A DNA stretch of 64,000 nucleotides from Erythrobacter sp. SG61-1L (GTDB taxonomy: Bacteria; Pseudomonadota; Alphaproteobacteria; Sphingomonadales; Sphingomonadaceae), in assembly GCF_001305965.1 (NCBI RefSeq), contig NZ_JXQC01000003.1, positions 558,001 through 622,000 of the forward strand, read 5' to 3'. Below the pieces are notes generated by a model. The model did not search any database and was not told the DNA's origin. It worked only from the letters and a program-made list of their open reading frames with translations. Below are positions 7,767 to 17,484 of this stretch, in pieces. Each line of letters begins with the position of its first letter. Within the stretch, counting starts at the first letter, position 1. The position numbers and the translations under genes are program-made.

Positions 7767-9122
7767 ATGCAGGCAATCCGGCAGATTGGGCAGTGGCTGA
7801 AAGGCGTGGCCCGAGACGAAGATCTCGAGCTGCCGCAATGGCGCCGCCGCCTTGCCACATTGATCGGCGCACTGCTGGTGGGGCTGGTAGCCCTGCTGTT
7901 CGCCCGCGCTGGCGATTTCGCGCAGAAGGCCTTTAACGGCGTTTCCGCCTCCCATCCCTGGATGCCGCTGCTGATTACTCCGGCCATTTTCGCAGTCGTC
8001 GCCTGGCTGACCGGCAAGATCGCGCTGGAAGCGCGCGGTTCCGGCATTCCGCAGGTGATTGCCGCCGCGCGTGACCCGGAAGGGCAGGAAGAACAGGGCT
8101 TGATCTCTCTGCGGGCAGGCATTGCCAAGCTGGTGCTTACCGTGGGCGCCATGTTCGGCGGGGCCTCTGTCGGGCGTGAAGGGCCTACGGTTCAACTCGG
8201 CGCAGCGATCATGGTGGCGGCGCACAAGCTGCTGCGCGTGCGGGTGACGCCGGGCGTGCTGATTGCAGGCGGTGCGGCCGGCGTGGCTGCCGCGTTCAAT
8301 ACTCCGCTGGCCGGGATTGCCTTTGCTATCGAGGAACTGGCCGTCGCCTATGAACAGCGCGTGGCCGTGCTGGCCATGGGCGCGGTGATGATCGCGGGCC
8401 TTACCAGTCAGGGTATTGCCGGGGACTATGTCTATTTCGGCCATGTCGCAGCGGATTTGCCGCTGCTCACGGTGCTCTGGGCAGCGCCCCTGATCGGCAT
8501 CGCGGGCGGGATTGCTGGCGGGATTTTTTCGCAATTGTTCCTGATGCTGCGCGGCCCGGGTGGCCGCTGGACGGCAATCCTGCGCAAGCGGCCCGTGTTC
8601 ACTTCCATGCTGTGCGGCGTCGTGGTGGGCGTGATCGGTTTCGCCACCAGCGGTGCGACCTGGGGCACAGGATACGAACCCACGCGAGAAATGCTGGCAG
8701 GGGCAGGCGGTGAGTTCTGGTTTGGCCCGGCAAAGCTGGTCGCCACTCTGGCCACCAGCGCCAGCGCCATTCCGGGCGGCATTTTCGCGCCGTCTCTTGC
8801 TGTAGGCGCAGGGCTGGGCGAGTTGCTGACCCCGCTCTTCGCACCGCAAGATGCCGGCGCCATCGTGCTGCTGGGCATGGTGGGCTATTTCGTGGGCGTG
8901 GTGCGCGCGCCGCTGACCGCGGTGATCATCCTTGCCGAAACCACCAGCAGCACCAGCATGATCCTGCCTCTGTTCGCCACGGCGCTGATCGCGGATTGGG
9001 CGGGCGCCAAGGTCTGCAAGCAGCGGCTGTATCACACGCTGGCCAAGGGCTTCATGCCTCAGCCCCGGGCGGAAAATCCCGCAGGGCAGGAAACTGCCGA
9101 ACCATCCAAAGGAAGCAATTGA
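7767..9122 (+). CDS. ClC-family chloride channel/H+ antiporter
   Basis: A 451-residue inner-membrane anion transporter. The ClC signatures are present in order: GSGIPQV near residue 91 (Cl- coordination), GREGPTVQ near 135 with the external gating glutamate, an IEEL pair near 188 that keeps the internal proton glutamate of exchangers, and GGIFAPSLAVGAGLGEL near 337. Because both gating glutamates are kept, I infer a 2Cl-/H+ exchanger and not a channel. The start at 7767 has an agggagg ribosome binding site; longer upstream frames are not protein-like. The family contributes to acid resistance and charge balance. Confidence 0.92.
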   Translation: MQAIRQIGQWLKGVARDEDLELPQWRRRLATLIGALLVGLVALLFARAGDFAQKAFNGVSASHPWMPLLITPAIFAVVAWLTGKIALEARGSGIPQVIAAARDPEGQEEQGLISLRAGIAKLVLTVGAMFGGASVGREGPTVQLGAAIMVAAHKLLRVRVTPGVLIAGGAAGVAAAFNTPLAGIAFAIEELAVAYEQRVAVLAMGAVMIAGLTSQGIAGDYVYFGHVAADLPLLTVLWAAPLIGIAGGIAGGIFSQLFLMLRGPGGRWTAILRKRPVFTSMLCGVVVGVIGFATSGATWGTGYEPTREMLAGAGGEFWFGPAKLVATLATSASAIPGGIFAPSLAVGAGLGELLTPLFAPQDAGAIVLLGMVGYFVGVVRAPLTAVIILAETTSSTSMILPLFATALIADWAGAKVCKQRLYHTLAKGFMPQPRAENPAGQETAEPSKGSN

Positions 9123-9174
9123 CGCGAAATGCGTTTTTCCATCAACTGAGCCGTCATCAGTTTGAGGAAACAGC

Positions 9175-9996
9175 ATGTCCTTGCCCCTTCGTGTGGCCCT
9201 GATCCTGTCGCTTGCCTGTTCGGGCGTTCCCGCGCTGGCAGCATTTCCATCGGAGGTTGAAGGCTGGACCATCACCCGGCGGGGCGACATATGCCGGGCG
9301 GGCATTCAGGATGTCTGGCTCGAATCGCGCCCGTTTGACGGAACGCAGATCTATATCGGCCTGAGCAATTCCAGCGCTCTGCTGGGCGGAAGCATGCGCA
9401 AGGCCTATGCCTTCGGCGCGGGCGAGGCGGAATATTCGGGGTTCGTGCTGAAGGAAGGCGCAAAGCCGCGTGCGGGCGATGTGTCGCTGCTGATGCGCAG
9501 CAGCAAATCGGCCCCGGATGCGATCCTGCAGGGCAGGGTGCCGGACAATTCGGTGCTCGATGAATTGCAGCGCTCGCCCCGCATGCTGGCGGCCCCCGAG
9601 GGGACACATCAGGCGACGATCGAAATCCCCGTGTCGGCAGCCCCCGTGTCGGCAGCCATGGTGGGCGCCCTTAAGCAATGCCTGTCAGACGCCAGCCAGC
9701 CCAACCGCCCGGTCGAACTGGCAAGGAAGCCGCTGAAACTGGATATATTCGATCAGGCCGGCCAACTGCCGTCCGGTGCCGTGCTGGCGCCGTCATCCTT
9801 CACGCTGGAAGTGCATGGCGACAGCCGGGTGCGTAGCTGCATCGTGCAGAAATCGACCGGCTATGCGGCGGCGGACAGGCTGATCTGTGCCGATATGCAG
9901 AATACGACCGGCCGGTTTTACCCGGCAACGGACCGGGAAGGGCGCGCCGTTACGGCGAATTACACCCTGGAGGTTCCCCGGATCGCCATGCCGTGA
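9175..9996 (+). CDS. Exported protein with a TonB-C-like C-terminal domain
   Basis: A 273-residue protein with a signal peptide (about 1-23, ending ALA-A) and a central region with no recognised family. A C-terminal block, 'LEVHGDSRVRSCIVQKSTGY' then 'ADRLICADM' and 'GRFYPATDREGRAV', resembles the TonB C-terminal fold (GxVxxCxVxxSSG ... L-D-x-x-C ... F-x-P). It lacks the N-terminal anchor and Pro-rich arm of TonB, so it is probably a soluble periplasmic protein. A tandem 15-bp repeat at about 9629-9658 duplicates 'PVSAA'. The cysteine pair may form a disulfide. Confidence 0.65.
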   Translation: MSLPLRVALILSLACSGVPALAAFPSEVEGWTITRRGDICRAGIQDVWLESRPFDGTQIYIGLSNSSALLGGSMRKAYAFGAGEAEYSGFVLKEGAKPRAGDVSLLMRSSKSAPDAILQGRVPDNSVLDELQRSPRMLAAPEGTHQATIEIPVSAAPVSAAMVGALKQCLSDASQPNRPVELARKPLKLDIFDQAGQLPSGAVLAPSSFTLEVHGDSRVRSCIVQKSTGYAAADRLICADMQNTTGRFYPATDREGRAVTANYTLEVPRIAMP

Positions 9997-10023
9997 AGCA
10001 GCGGGCGATCCGGAGCATGGCCA

Positions 10024-11703
<1,680 letters not shown>

Positions 11704-11880
11704 GATGGTCCTTCGGGGAAGCGGAAATGTCTTTGGAGTTGCTCGGCAGATAGGGATTGCGGGCCATTGGGGCAAGCAGGGAAACTATCCGGCCGCGCAT
11801 GCAGTGCGACAGATACGCGCACCTGTCGCCCGCATCGCCTATAAAGGGGCCCAAATCGGGAAAAGCGGGCGATTCCCGTT

Positions 11881-11902
11881 TGTCATATCCCTGTCATTCC
11901 CC
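11881..11902 (+). promoter_or_regulatory. Pho-box-like direct repeat
   Basis: TGTCATATCCC (11881-11891) is followed directly by TGTCATTCCCC (11892-11902), an 11-bp direct repeat matching the PhoB-binding arrangement of TGTCAT half-sites. It ends about 42 bases before the Nudix-DUF47 start and precedes the phosphate transporter gene, so PhoB control is a reasonable inference. Confidence 0.55.
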
Positions 11903-11944
11903 TAGCGGGGCGGCGCGCGGGGCTCAGGAAAGGAAAAGTGCGAC

Positions 11945-13084
11945 ATGGCGGAAAGGCAGATTGCCGTATTGCCCTATCGCACGGATTCCCCCGCTGTGGA
12001 CGCGCCGATCAGCATTCTGCTGGTCACCACCAGGGGCACCGGTCGCTGGGTGATCCCCAAGGGCGGGATCGAAAACAAGCTGCCGCCCCATGCCAGTGCC
12101 GCGAAAGAGGCGGAGGAAGAGGCTGGCGTGCTTGGCTCTGCCTGCCCCACGTCCATCGGATCGTTCCGCTATCGCAAGAAGCGCGCTTCGGGCGCCACGG
12201 TGTGGACCGATGTGGACGTGTTTCCCTTCTCGGTAACCGAAGAGCTGGAAAGCTGGAAGGAACAGCACGAGCGGGAACGGCGCTGGTTCACTTTGACCGA
12301 AGCCGCCGATGCGGTGGACGAGCCGGATCTCCGGGCTTTGATCCGCAGTTTCGGTGCCCGCGAATTCCGCGCCGCCACTCAGGGGCGCCTCATCATCAAT
12401 ACGATCAGTACGGTCGGTAAAAGAACGGGACTATCTGCCATGTTCGGCTGGATTCAGAAGCTGCTGCCCCAGCAGGGGAACTTCTTCGACCTCTTCGAGC
12501 AGCACGCCGCGACGCTTGTTGCCGGGGCCGACGCACTGGCGCGGCTGGCGCAGGGCGGGCCGAACAAGGCCGAACATATTCGCGAGATCGAAGAACGCGA
12601 GCACGATGCGGACGAGATCACGCGCGAAGTGCTGCACACTGTGCGCCGCACCTTCCTCACCCCGTTCGACCGGGGAGCGATCACCGATCTGATCGGCGCG
12701 ATGGACGATGCGATCGACGAGATGCAGCAGACTGCCGGTGCGGTGGACCTGTATGAGATTGACGAGTTCGAGCCTGAAATGCGCGACATGTGCGCAATCA
12801 TCGTCGATGCAGCCCGGCTGACGGCCGAAGCGATCCCGCTGCTGCGCCGGATTGTCGATAACGGCCACCGCCTGCACGAACTGACCGAGCGGCTGGTGCG
12901 CATGGAAGGCCATGCCGACGAGATCCACGCTGCGGGCCTGAAGCGTATCTTCAAGCAGATGGGCAAGAAAGACCCGATCCAGTTCGTGGTCCGCCAGGAA
13001 ATGTTCAAGCGGCTGGAACGCGTGGTCGACAGGTTCGAGGATGTCGCGAACGAGATCGACGGCCTCGTGATCGACCATTCCTGA
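11945..13084 (+). CDS. Nudix hydrolase fused to a DUF47 (PhoU-like) phosphate-transport regulator
   Basis: One uninterrupted 379-codon frame encodes two families normally found as separate proteins. Residues 1-165 are a small Nudix hydrolase of the diphosphoinositol-polyphosphate type: WVIPKGGIENK, then a Nudix box ending in KEAEEEAGV (the Glu after the first Gly-x5 is Leu here). Residues 166-379 are a DUF47/TIGR00153 protein (FGWIQKLLPQQGNFFDLFEQ), a helical PhoU relative that partners PiT transporters. An internal ATG at 12440, exactly where DUF47 proteins usually start, has only a weak ribosome binding site. The pit gene follows 15 bases later. Confidence 0.85.
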   Translation: MAERQIAVLPYRTDSPAVDAPISILLVTTRGTGRWVIPKGGIENKLPPHASAAKEAEEEAGVLGSACPTSIGSFRYRKKRASGATVWTDVDVFPFSVTEELESWKEQHERERRWFTLTEAADAVDEPDLRALIRSFGAREFRAATQGRLIINTISTVGKRTGLSAMFGWIQKLLPQQGNFFDLFEQHAATLVAGADALARLAQGGPNKAEHIREIEEREHDADEITREVLHTVRRTFLTPFDRGAITDLIGAMDDAIDEMQQTAGAVDLYEIDEFEPEMRDMCAIIVDAARLTAEAIPLLRRIVDNGHRLHELTERLVRMEGHADEIHAAGLKRIFKQMGKKDPIQFVVRQEMFKRLERVVDRFEDVANEIDGLVIDHS

Positions 13085-13099
13085 CGGCAGGCCAGGCCG

Positions 13100-14101
13100 A
13101 TGGAAACCACGCTCGCATTGCCGCTGCTGGTGGGGCTGATCGCCCTCGCGCTGGCGTTCGACTTCCTCAACGGGCTGCACGATGCGGCCAATGCCATTGC
13201 CACGGTGGTTTCCACCCGGCTGCTGTCGCCCTTTGCCGCCGTGTTGTTCGCGGCTCTGGGGAATTTCGCGGCCTATTGGCTGGTGGGGCTGCATGTGGCC
13301 GAAACAGTGGGCAAGGGGATTGTCGACAAGGACGTGGTCACGCCCGCCGTGGTGTTCGGCGCACTGGTGGGGGCGATGTTCTGGAATGTCGTCACCTGGA
13401 TCAAGGGTATCCCCTCCTCCTCCAGCCATGCGCTGATCGGCGGGTTGCTGGGGGCAGGTATCGCCCATGCCGGGCCGGGCGTGGTGGAATCCGAAGGCAC
13501 GGTGAAAACCGTGGCCGCGATCTTCCTTTCGCCCATGATCGGCTTCGTCATCGCCATGGCGCTGATGGTGCTGACCAGCTGGATTTTCAAAGGCACCGCG
13601 CCGCGCCGGGCGGACGGCATGTTCAAGGGCCTGCACCTGATTTCGTCAGCAGCCTATTCGATCAGCCATGGCGGGAACGATGCGCAGAAGACCATGGGGA
13701 TCATCACCGTGCTGCTCTATTCCACGGGCCATCTGGGCGGGGAATTCCACGTGCCTGAATGGGTGGTGCTGTCTTGCTATTGCGCCATTGCGCTGGGCAC
13801 CATGTCGGGCGGCTGGAAGATCATCAAGACGATGGGAACGGGGCTGACCAAGCTCAACCATCATTCCGGCTTCTGTGCCTCCACCGCCGGTTCTCTGGTG
13901 GTGTTCGGGGCCAGCGCGATGGGCATTCCCGTTTCCACCACCCATGCCATCACCGGCAGCGTGGTGGGCACGGGTGCGGCGCGCCGGGCCAGTGCGGTTC
14001 GCTGGTCGGTTGCAAGCCGCGTGATCGTGGCCTGGTTCATCACCATCCCGGCCAGCGCCGGGGTGGGCGCGGCATTCTATCTGCTCACTCGCCTCTGGTA
14101 A
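13100..14101 (+). CDS. pit: PiT-family inorganic phosphate transporter
   Basis: A 333-residue low-affinity phosphate/H+ (metal-phosphate) symporter in the inner membrane. The two PiT repeats are recognisable: 'DFLNGLHDAANAIATVVSTR' near residue 20 and 'SHGGNDAQKTMGI' near 190, with 'SSSHALIGGLLGA' and 'PVSTTHAITGSVVGTG' as the paired second signatures. About ten membrane helices. It lies 15 bases after the DUF47 fusion gene, as in the conserved DUF47-pit operon. In Sinorhizobium the equivalent orfA-pit operon is repressed by PhoB, which fits the Pho-box-like site upstream. Confidence 0.93.
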   Translation: METTLALPLLVGLIALALAFDFLNGLHDAANAIATVVSTRLLSPFAAVLFAALGNFAAYWLVGLHVAETVGKGIVDKDVVTPAVVFGALVGAMFWNVVTWIKGIPSSSSHALIGGLLGAGIAHAGPGVVESEGTVKTVAAIFLSPMIGFVIAMALMVLTSWIFKGTAPRRADGMFKGLHLISSAAYSISHGGNDAQKTMGIITVLLYSTGHLGGEFHVPEWVVLSCYCAIALGTMSGGWKIIKTMGTGLTKLNHHSGFCASTAGSLVVFGASAMGIPVSTTHAITGSVVGTGAARRASAVRWSVASRVIVAWFITIPASAGVGAAFYLLTRLW

Positions 14102-14106
14102 GCCTG

Positions 14107-14430
14107 CTAGGTCGACGCGGGCAGAGTGCGCCCATCCTGCATTTCCCAGTGCTCGACCGTGTCGGACACTTCGATCAGGAATTCGTCGTCGAAATAGTAA
14201 CTGCGCGCTCGCTCGATCTCCTCGCCCGCGAACAGCTTTACCGCGTCCCAGCTTTCCCAATGGCTCACCAGCCTGATGCGAGTGATGTCGCCCTCGTGCC
14301 GGTGCAGGCACCATGCGCCGTGATTGCCGGGAGAAGCCCGATAATCACGCAGCGTTTCCTCACGCATCAGGCGCAGATATTCGGGTGATTTATAATTGGG
14401 AACACGGCCTTCCCAAATTCGAATTATCAT
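14107..14430 (-). CDS. Antibiotic biosynthesis monooxygenase (ABM)-like small protein
   Basis: A 107-residue protein starting MIIRIWEGRVPNYKSPEYL. The pattern of a beta strand, a helix with 'YLRLMREETLRDYRASPGN', and strands 'HRHEGDITRIRLVSHWESWD' is that of dimeric alpha/beta-barrel (ABM/EthD-like) proteins, which include cofactor-free monooxygenases and heme-degrading enzymes, and many of unknown role. It is convergent with pit (5 bases between stops). It lies downstream of the aromatic operon on the same strand after a 346-base gap, so membership in that operon is doubtful. Confidence 0.75.
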   Translation of the reverse strand: MIIRIWEGRVPNYKSPEYLRLMREETLRDYRASPGNHGAWCLHRHEGDITRIRLVSHWESWDAVKLFAGEEIERARSYYFDDEFLIEVSDTVEHWEMQDGRTLPAST

Positions 14431-14547
14431 TGGCCCAGTCCCCGAACAGTTTTCTCTGGCAACCGTTACCCTTCTATGGGGCATTAACCATACGCGCAAA
14501 TGCTGATGGGGAACGGGCCATAGGTATCTTGAAAAGCTTGGAAAAAT

Positions 14548-14637
14548 TGTTGGGGAGGGGGGATTCGACCCTGACGTTCCGGCAGATGCCGGCGATCGTT
14601 CCGGTTCTCTGGACAGGGTGTTAAGCCACTCCCGACC
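14548..14637 (-). pseudogene. Degenerate class II tRNA-like sequence
   Basis: Read on the minus strand, this stretch has a tRNA-like layout: an acceptor strand TCGGGAG pairing at 6 of 7 positions with CTCCCCA at the 3' end, a shortened D-arm region (GTGGCTTAACACC), a long variable-arm hairpin CCGGCA/TGCCGG, and a T-arm core GGTCGAATCC with one base missing from the loop. The anticodon stem does not close properly and no CCA is encoded. I read it as a broken tRNA-Ser/Leu-type gene; it could be a chance resemblance. The rest of the 14431-14776 gap shows nothing else. Confidence 0.35.
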
Positions 14638-14776
14638 TGAAGGAATGGTACGGTACAGAGACGACGGGAAAGCACTGCAGCGCAGATTTCAGGGCGCAGG
14701 TTCCCAATGGATTGAATAGGGACAGACGCTGTGTCGCCTGCAGGACTATCGCAGGGCGGAGCCGGCAGATAGGCGC

Positions 14777-15745
14777 TCAGAGTTTCTGCCTGACTGTCTG
14801 CTCGATGGCCCCGAAGACGGCATTTCCGCCGGCTGACAGTGCTTCCATTCTGCATACATCGCCGAAATGCATGAACTGGGTGGAAGGCACTCCGTCGGCA
14901 ATGATCTCGATCGCGCGACGTTCGGAAATGCAGCTTGAGCCGACATGGGCGTAATCGCTACTGGCGACGGTGCCCGATCCGATGATCGTGCCGGCCACCA
15001 GGTCGCGTGTCGCCGCGGCATGGGCGACCAGTTCGTGAAAGCCGAAGCTCATTTCACGGCCATTCGCGGCGCCGAAACGTTCGCCGTTCCAATCGATCAC
15101 AAGATCGAGGCAAACGCGCCCGTCTTGCCAGCCATCGCCCAATTCGTCCGGGCTGGCGGCGAATGGCGCCATAGAGCAGGCGGGTTTGGCATGGATCCAG
15201 CCGAAGCCGGTCTTCATTTCGGGCACGGCCAGCGCGCGTAGCGACCAGTCGTTGATCTGCACCACCAGCCTGATGTGCGCCATGGCGTCCGCCGCGCAGG
15301 TGCCCATCGGCACGGCGTCCACAATCACGCCGAATTCGCCTTCGAAGTCGATCCCGTCCGCTTCGCTGCGGAAGGGAACGGGATCGGAGGGGCCGTAGAA
15401 CCGGTCGGAAAGGCCCTGATACATCAGCGGCTTGTCATGCTCGATCGGGTCGGTGCCGAATGCGACTTGCATCAAATCCGCATGGGTCTGGAAGGCCGAA
15501 CCGTCGAGCCATTGCCATGAACGGGGTAGCGGTGCGCGCAGCGTCGCATGGTCGAGCGCCTCGCCTTCGCCTGCATCCAGTCGGGTGGCCAGTGTGCGCA
15601 GATCGTGTTCGGCCACGCTCCACATCCCTATCGCGGCGAGCAGGCTTGGCCATTTCTCGCCCGCGGGAAGGCAGCGCGCGGCGTCTGGCGAAACGACCAC
15701 GAGTTCGCCGTCGGGCGTGCCGTTGGCGCGGGTCGCCAGCCTCAT
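14777..15745 (-). CDS. Fumarylacetoacetate hydrolase (FAA hydrolase) family enzyme
   Basis: A 322-residue cytosolic metal-dependent hydrolase of the FAH superfamily, which cleaves acylpyruvate-type C-C bonds or hydrates 2-oxo-enoates. The N-terminus MRLATRANGTPDGELVVVS and 'LPRSWQWLDGSAF' match the longer, FAH-like (fumarylacetoacetase) subgroup. The acidic metal ligands sit in 'IDFEGEFGVIVD' and the partner block is 'VQINDWSLR'; the C-terminal 'IIGSGTVASSDYA' is typical. It is the last gene of the aromatic operon, and its ATG overlaps the cupin stop by four bases. The substrate is unknown; a ring-cleavage product is the natural inference. Confidence 0.88.
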   Translation of the reverse strand: MRLATRANGTPDGELVVVSPDAARCLPAGEKWPSLLAAIGMWSVAEHDLRTLATRLDAGEGEALDHATLRAPLPRSWQWLDGSAFQTHADLMQVAFGTDPIEHDKPLMYQGLSDRFYGPSDPVPFRSEADGIDFEGEFGVIVDAVPMGTCAADAMAHIRLVVQINDWSLRALAVPEMKTGFGWIHAKPACSMAPFAASPDELGDGWQDGRVCLDLVIDWNGERFGAANGREMSFGFHELVAHAAATRDLVAGTIIGSGTVASSDYAHVGSSCISERRAIEIIADGVPSTQFMHFGDVCRMEALSAGGNAVFGAIEQTVRQKL

Positions 15746-16311
15746 TGCCCGAGTCCGTCCTCATAGGCGCCGTCGATCAGCACGAAACAGATGCGGCAGG
15801 GCTTGCCCGAGCGGTTGGCCCAGCCGTGATTGGTGCCCCGCTGGATCACTATGTCGCCAGGGCGGATCACCGTTTCGCCCTTATCCATGATCAGGGTGAG
15901 CTCGCCTTCGAGCATGATGCCGTAATCGACCGTCTCGGTCCGGTGCATGAAGGCATGGCGCGCGCCCGATTGGGCGTGCGACGAGGCTTCGCCTGCGCCG
16001 ACTTCGGCGAAATGGGCGGCGACCTGTTCGCCAGTCAGTTCGGCCAGGCCAGGATCGTCGGGCGGGATGTCGAGAATGCGGATACGGGTGCCGTTCCTGG
16101 GCGGGGCAAGCTGGATGCTCTGCTCCGGCGGTTCGCCCGAGGCGCGGTCGATCCGCGCCGGCGTCTCGCGCGTATTCCAGATCTCGTGGAACAGCGGGCC
16201 GATCTCCCCGCCGATCCGCGCCACGCGCGGCGGCGGGCCATCTTCCTGGATGATCGCATTGCCAGCGACATCATGCCCGGTGACGATCCGGCGCACGGTG
16301 GCCTCGGTCAT
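15742..16311 (-). CDS. Cupin-domain protein of the aromatic operon
   Basis: A 189-residue protein with one cupin_2 barrel in its C-terminal half: 'HRTETVDYGIMLEGELTLIM' (about 122-141) then 'IRPGDIVIQRGTNHGWANRS', giving the His and Glu positions of a metal cupin (H122, E124 and a later H). Single-cupin proteins of this kind often accompany flavin monooxygenases and ring-cleavage genes; some are dioxygenases, others are isomerases or have unknown roles. The start at 16311 has a gggagag ribosome binding site. It lies 11 bases after the alpha/beta hydrolase gene and overlaps the FAA hydrolase start. Confidence 0.8.
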   Translation of the reverse strand: MTEATVRRIVTGHDVAGNAIIQEDGPPPRVARIGGEIGPLFHEIWNTRETPARIDRASGEPPEQSIQLAPPRNGTRIRILDIPPDDPGLAELTGEQVAAHFAEVGAGEASSHAQSGARHAFMHRTETVDYGIMLEGELTLIMDKGETVIRPGDIVIQRGTNHGWANRSGKPCRICFVLIDGAYEDGLGQ

Positions 16312-16322
16312 ATGTCTCTCCC

Positions 16323-17480
16323 TCAATTCGTATGCCCGCCGAGCACTTCGGCGAACCAGTCCGCGATATAGTCACGGGCATAGCTCATGTTGTCGGCCCC
16401 GACATGCTCCACACCGCCTTCGCGCTCGGTGAAGATCTTCAGTTCGCGCAGTGGCGAGTTGACCAATGCGTCATAGCTCTGCTGCGCATATTCGAGCGCG
16501 ATCTGCCGGTCCTTCGCCCCATGAGTGACGAGGAAGGGCACGCGGATGCGCTCCATCACGCCTTCGAGCGTCATTTCGGCCGACCGATCGAGGAAATCGT
16601 CCATGTCGCGCGCGCCGAAGGCCCACATCACATGCCCCCAGTAATGCGGGACAGGGTTCTCGCCTTCGCGTTTCAGCCGCCTGTCTTGCACTTCGCGCCA
16701 ATTGTGGTTCGCGCCCCACACCGCGCCCGCCGAAAAGCGCGGCTCGAACGCCACCGCGCGCGGTGCAAAATGCCCGCCCAGCGAAATGCCGCTCATCCCG
16801 ATACGCGCGGGATCGACATCGGGTTGCACCGCCAGCCAATCGACCGCCTTCGAGGCCCAGTTCTCACTATGAGGATCGACCGGCAGGCCCTGCAACCGCA
16901 GCGCTTCGCCGCTGCCCGGCTGGTCGACGCACAGGGTGGATATGCCGCGGCGCGCCAGCGCTTCGGGCAGGCGCGACCAATAGAGCAGTTCTTTGCAGCT
17001 ATCGAGCCCATTGCAATAGACCACCACCGGGCACCGCTCTTGCCCCGCCGCGCGGGTGTAGAGCGCAGGCATCGTGCCGCTTGTCAGCGGGATTTCCAGG
17101 CGCTCGCGGTTGATCCTGCCGAGCCGGGTGGAACGGTCGAAGGCAGCGCGGGCGCGTGCATAGGTCTCCTGGCGCCCGCCCGATCCATGGGCCTGCATGC
17201 GCTCTGCCACCAGTAGATAGAGCGCGGCACGTTCGAGCTTGTTCGAAGCGGAGAAATCACGCCCCCGCGCCTCGTCTTCATCGGCGAGGTCGACTAGTTC
17301 GTCCGCCACGCGGACCCATTGCTGCATGAACTCCTGTGTGCCTGCATCGGCGCCGCTCTGTGCCGCGTCGAGCAACGGCCGGCACATGTCCATCAACTCG
17401 CCGATCTGAGCGCCGCTTTCCATCGCCATGGCAACCGAGAGGTTCCAGACATAGTTCGGGAAGTATTCGAACAGTGCCAT
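16323..17480 (-). CDS. Alpha/beta hydrolase related to FrsA / 2,6-dihydroxypseudooxynicotine hydrolase
   Basis: A 385-residue hydrolase with an N-terminal helical cap (1-125) and a catalytic core. The nucleophile elbow is GISLGG with Ser233, the acid is Asp324 in THGAKD, and the base His359 is in VEHVG. The cap-first layout and 'YCNGLDSCKELLYWSR' segment resemble enzymes such as 2,6-dihydroxypseudooxynicotine hydrolase, which cut a C-C bond next to a ketone without oxygen. In this operon a C-C hydrolase acting on a ring-cleavage or beta-diketone product is a reasonable inference. The start at 17480 (MALFEYFPNYVW) lies 4 bases after the preceding stop. Confidence 0.82.
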   Translation of the reverse strand: MALFEYFPNYVWNLSVAMAMESGAQIGELMDMCRPLLDAAQSGADAGTQEFMQQWVRVADELVDLADEDEARGRDFSASNKLERAALYLLVAERMQAHGSGGRQETYARARAAFDRSTRLGRINRERLEIPLTSGTMPALYTRAAGQERCPVVVYCNGLDSCKELLYWSRLPEALARRGISTLCVDQPGSGEALRLQGLPVDPHSENWASKAVDWLAVQPDVDPARIGMSGISLGGHFAPRAVAFEPRFSAGAVWGANHNWREVQDRRLKREGENPVPHYWGHVMWAFGARDMDDFLDRSAEMTLEGVMERIRVPFLVTHGAKDRQIALEYAQQSYDALVNSPLRELKIFTEREGGVEHVGADNMSYARDYIADWFAEVLGGHTN

Positions 17481-17484
17481 GGGA

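Noticed and set aside
9629-9658. Tandem 15-bp duplication in the TonB-C-like gene as a regulatory repeat
   Set aside because: It is in frame and simply duplicates PVSAA in a linker; no sign of phase variation.
14484-14855. A 123-codon minus-strand frame covering most of the 14431-14776 gap
   Set aside because: Cys/Pro/Arg-rich composition without domain-like pattern, overlaps the FAA hydrolase gene and the tRNA-like sequence, and has no ribosome binding site.
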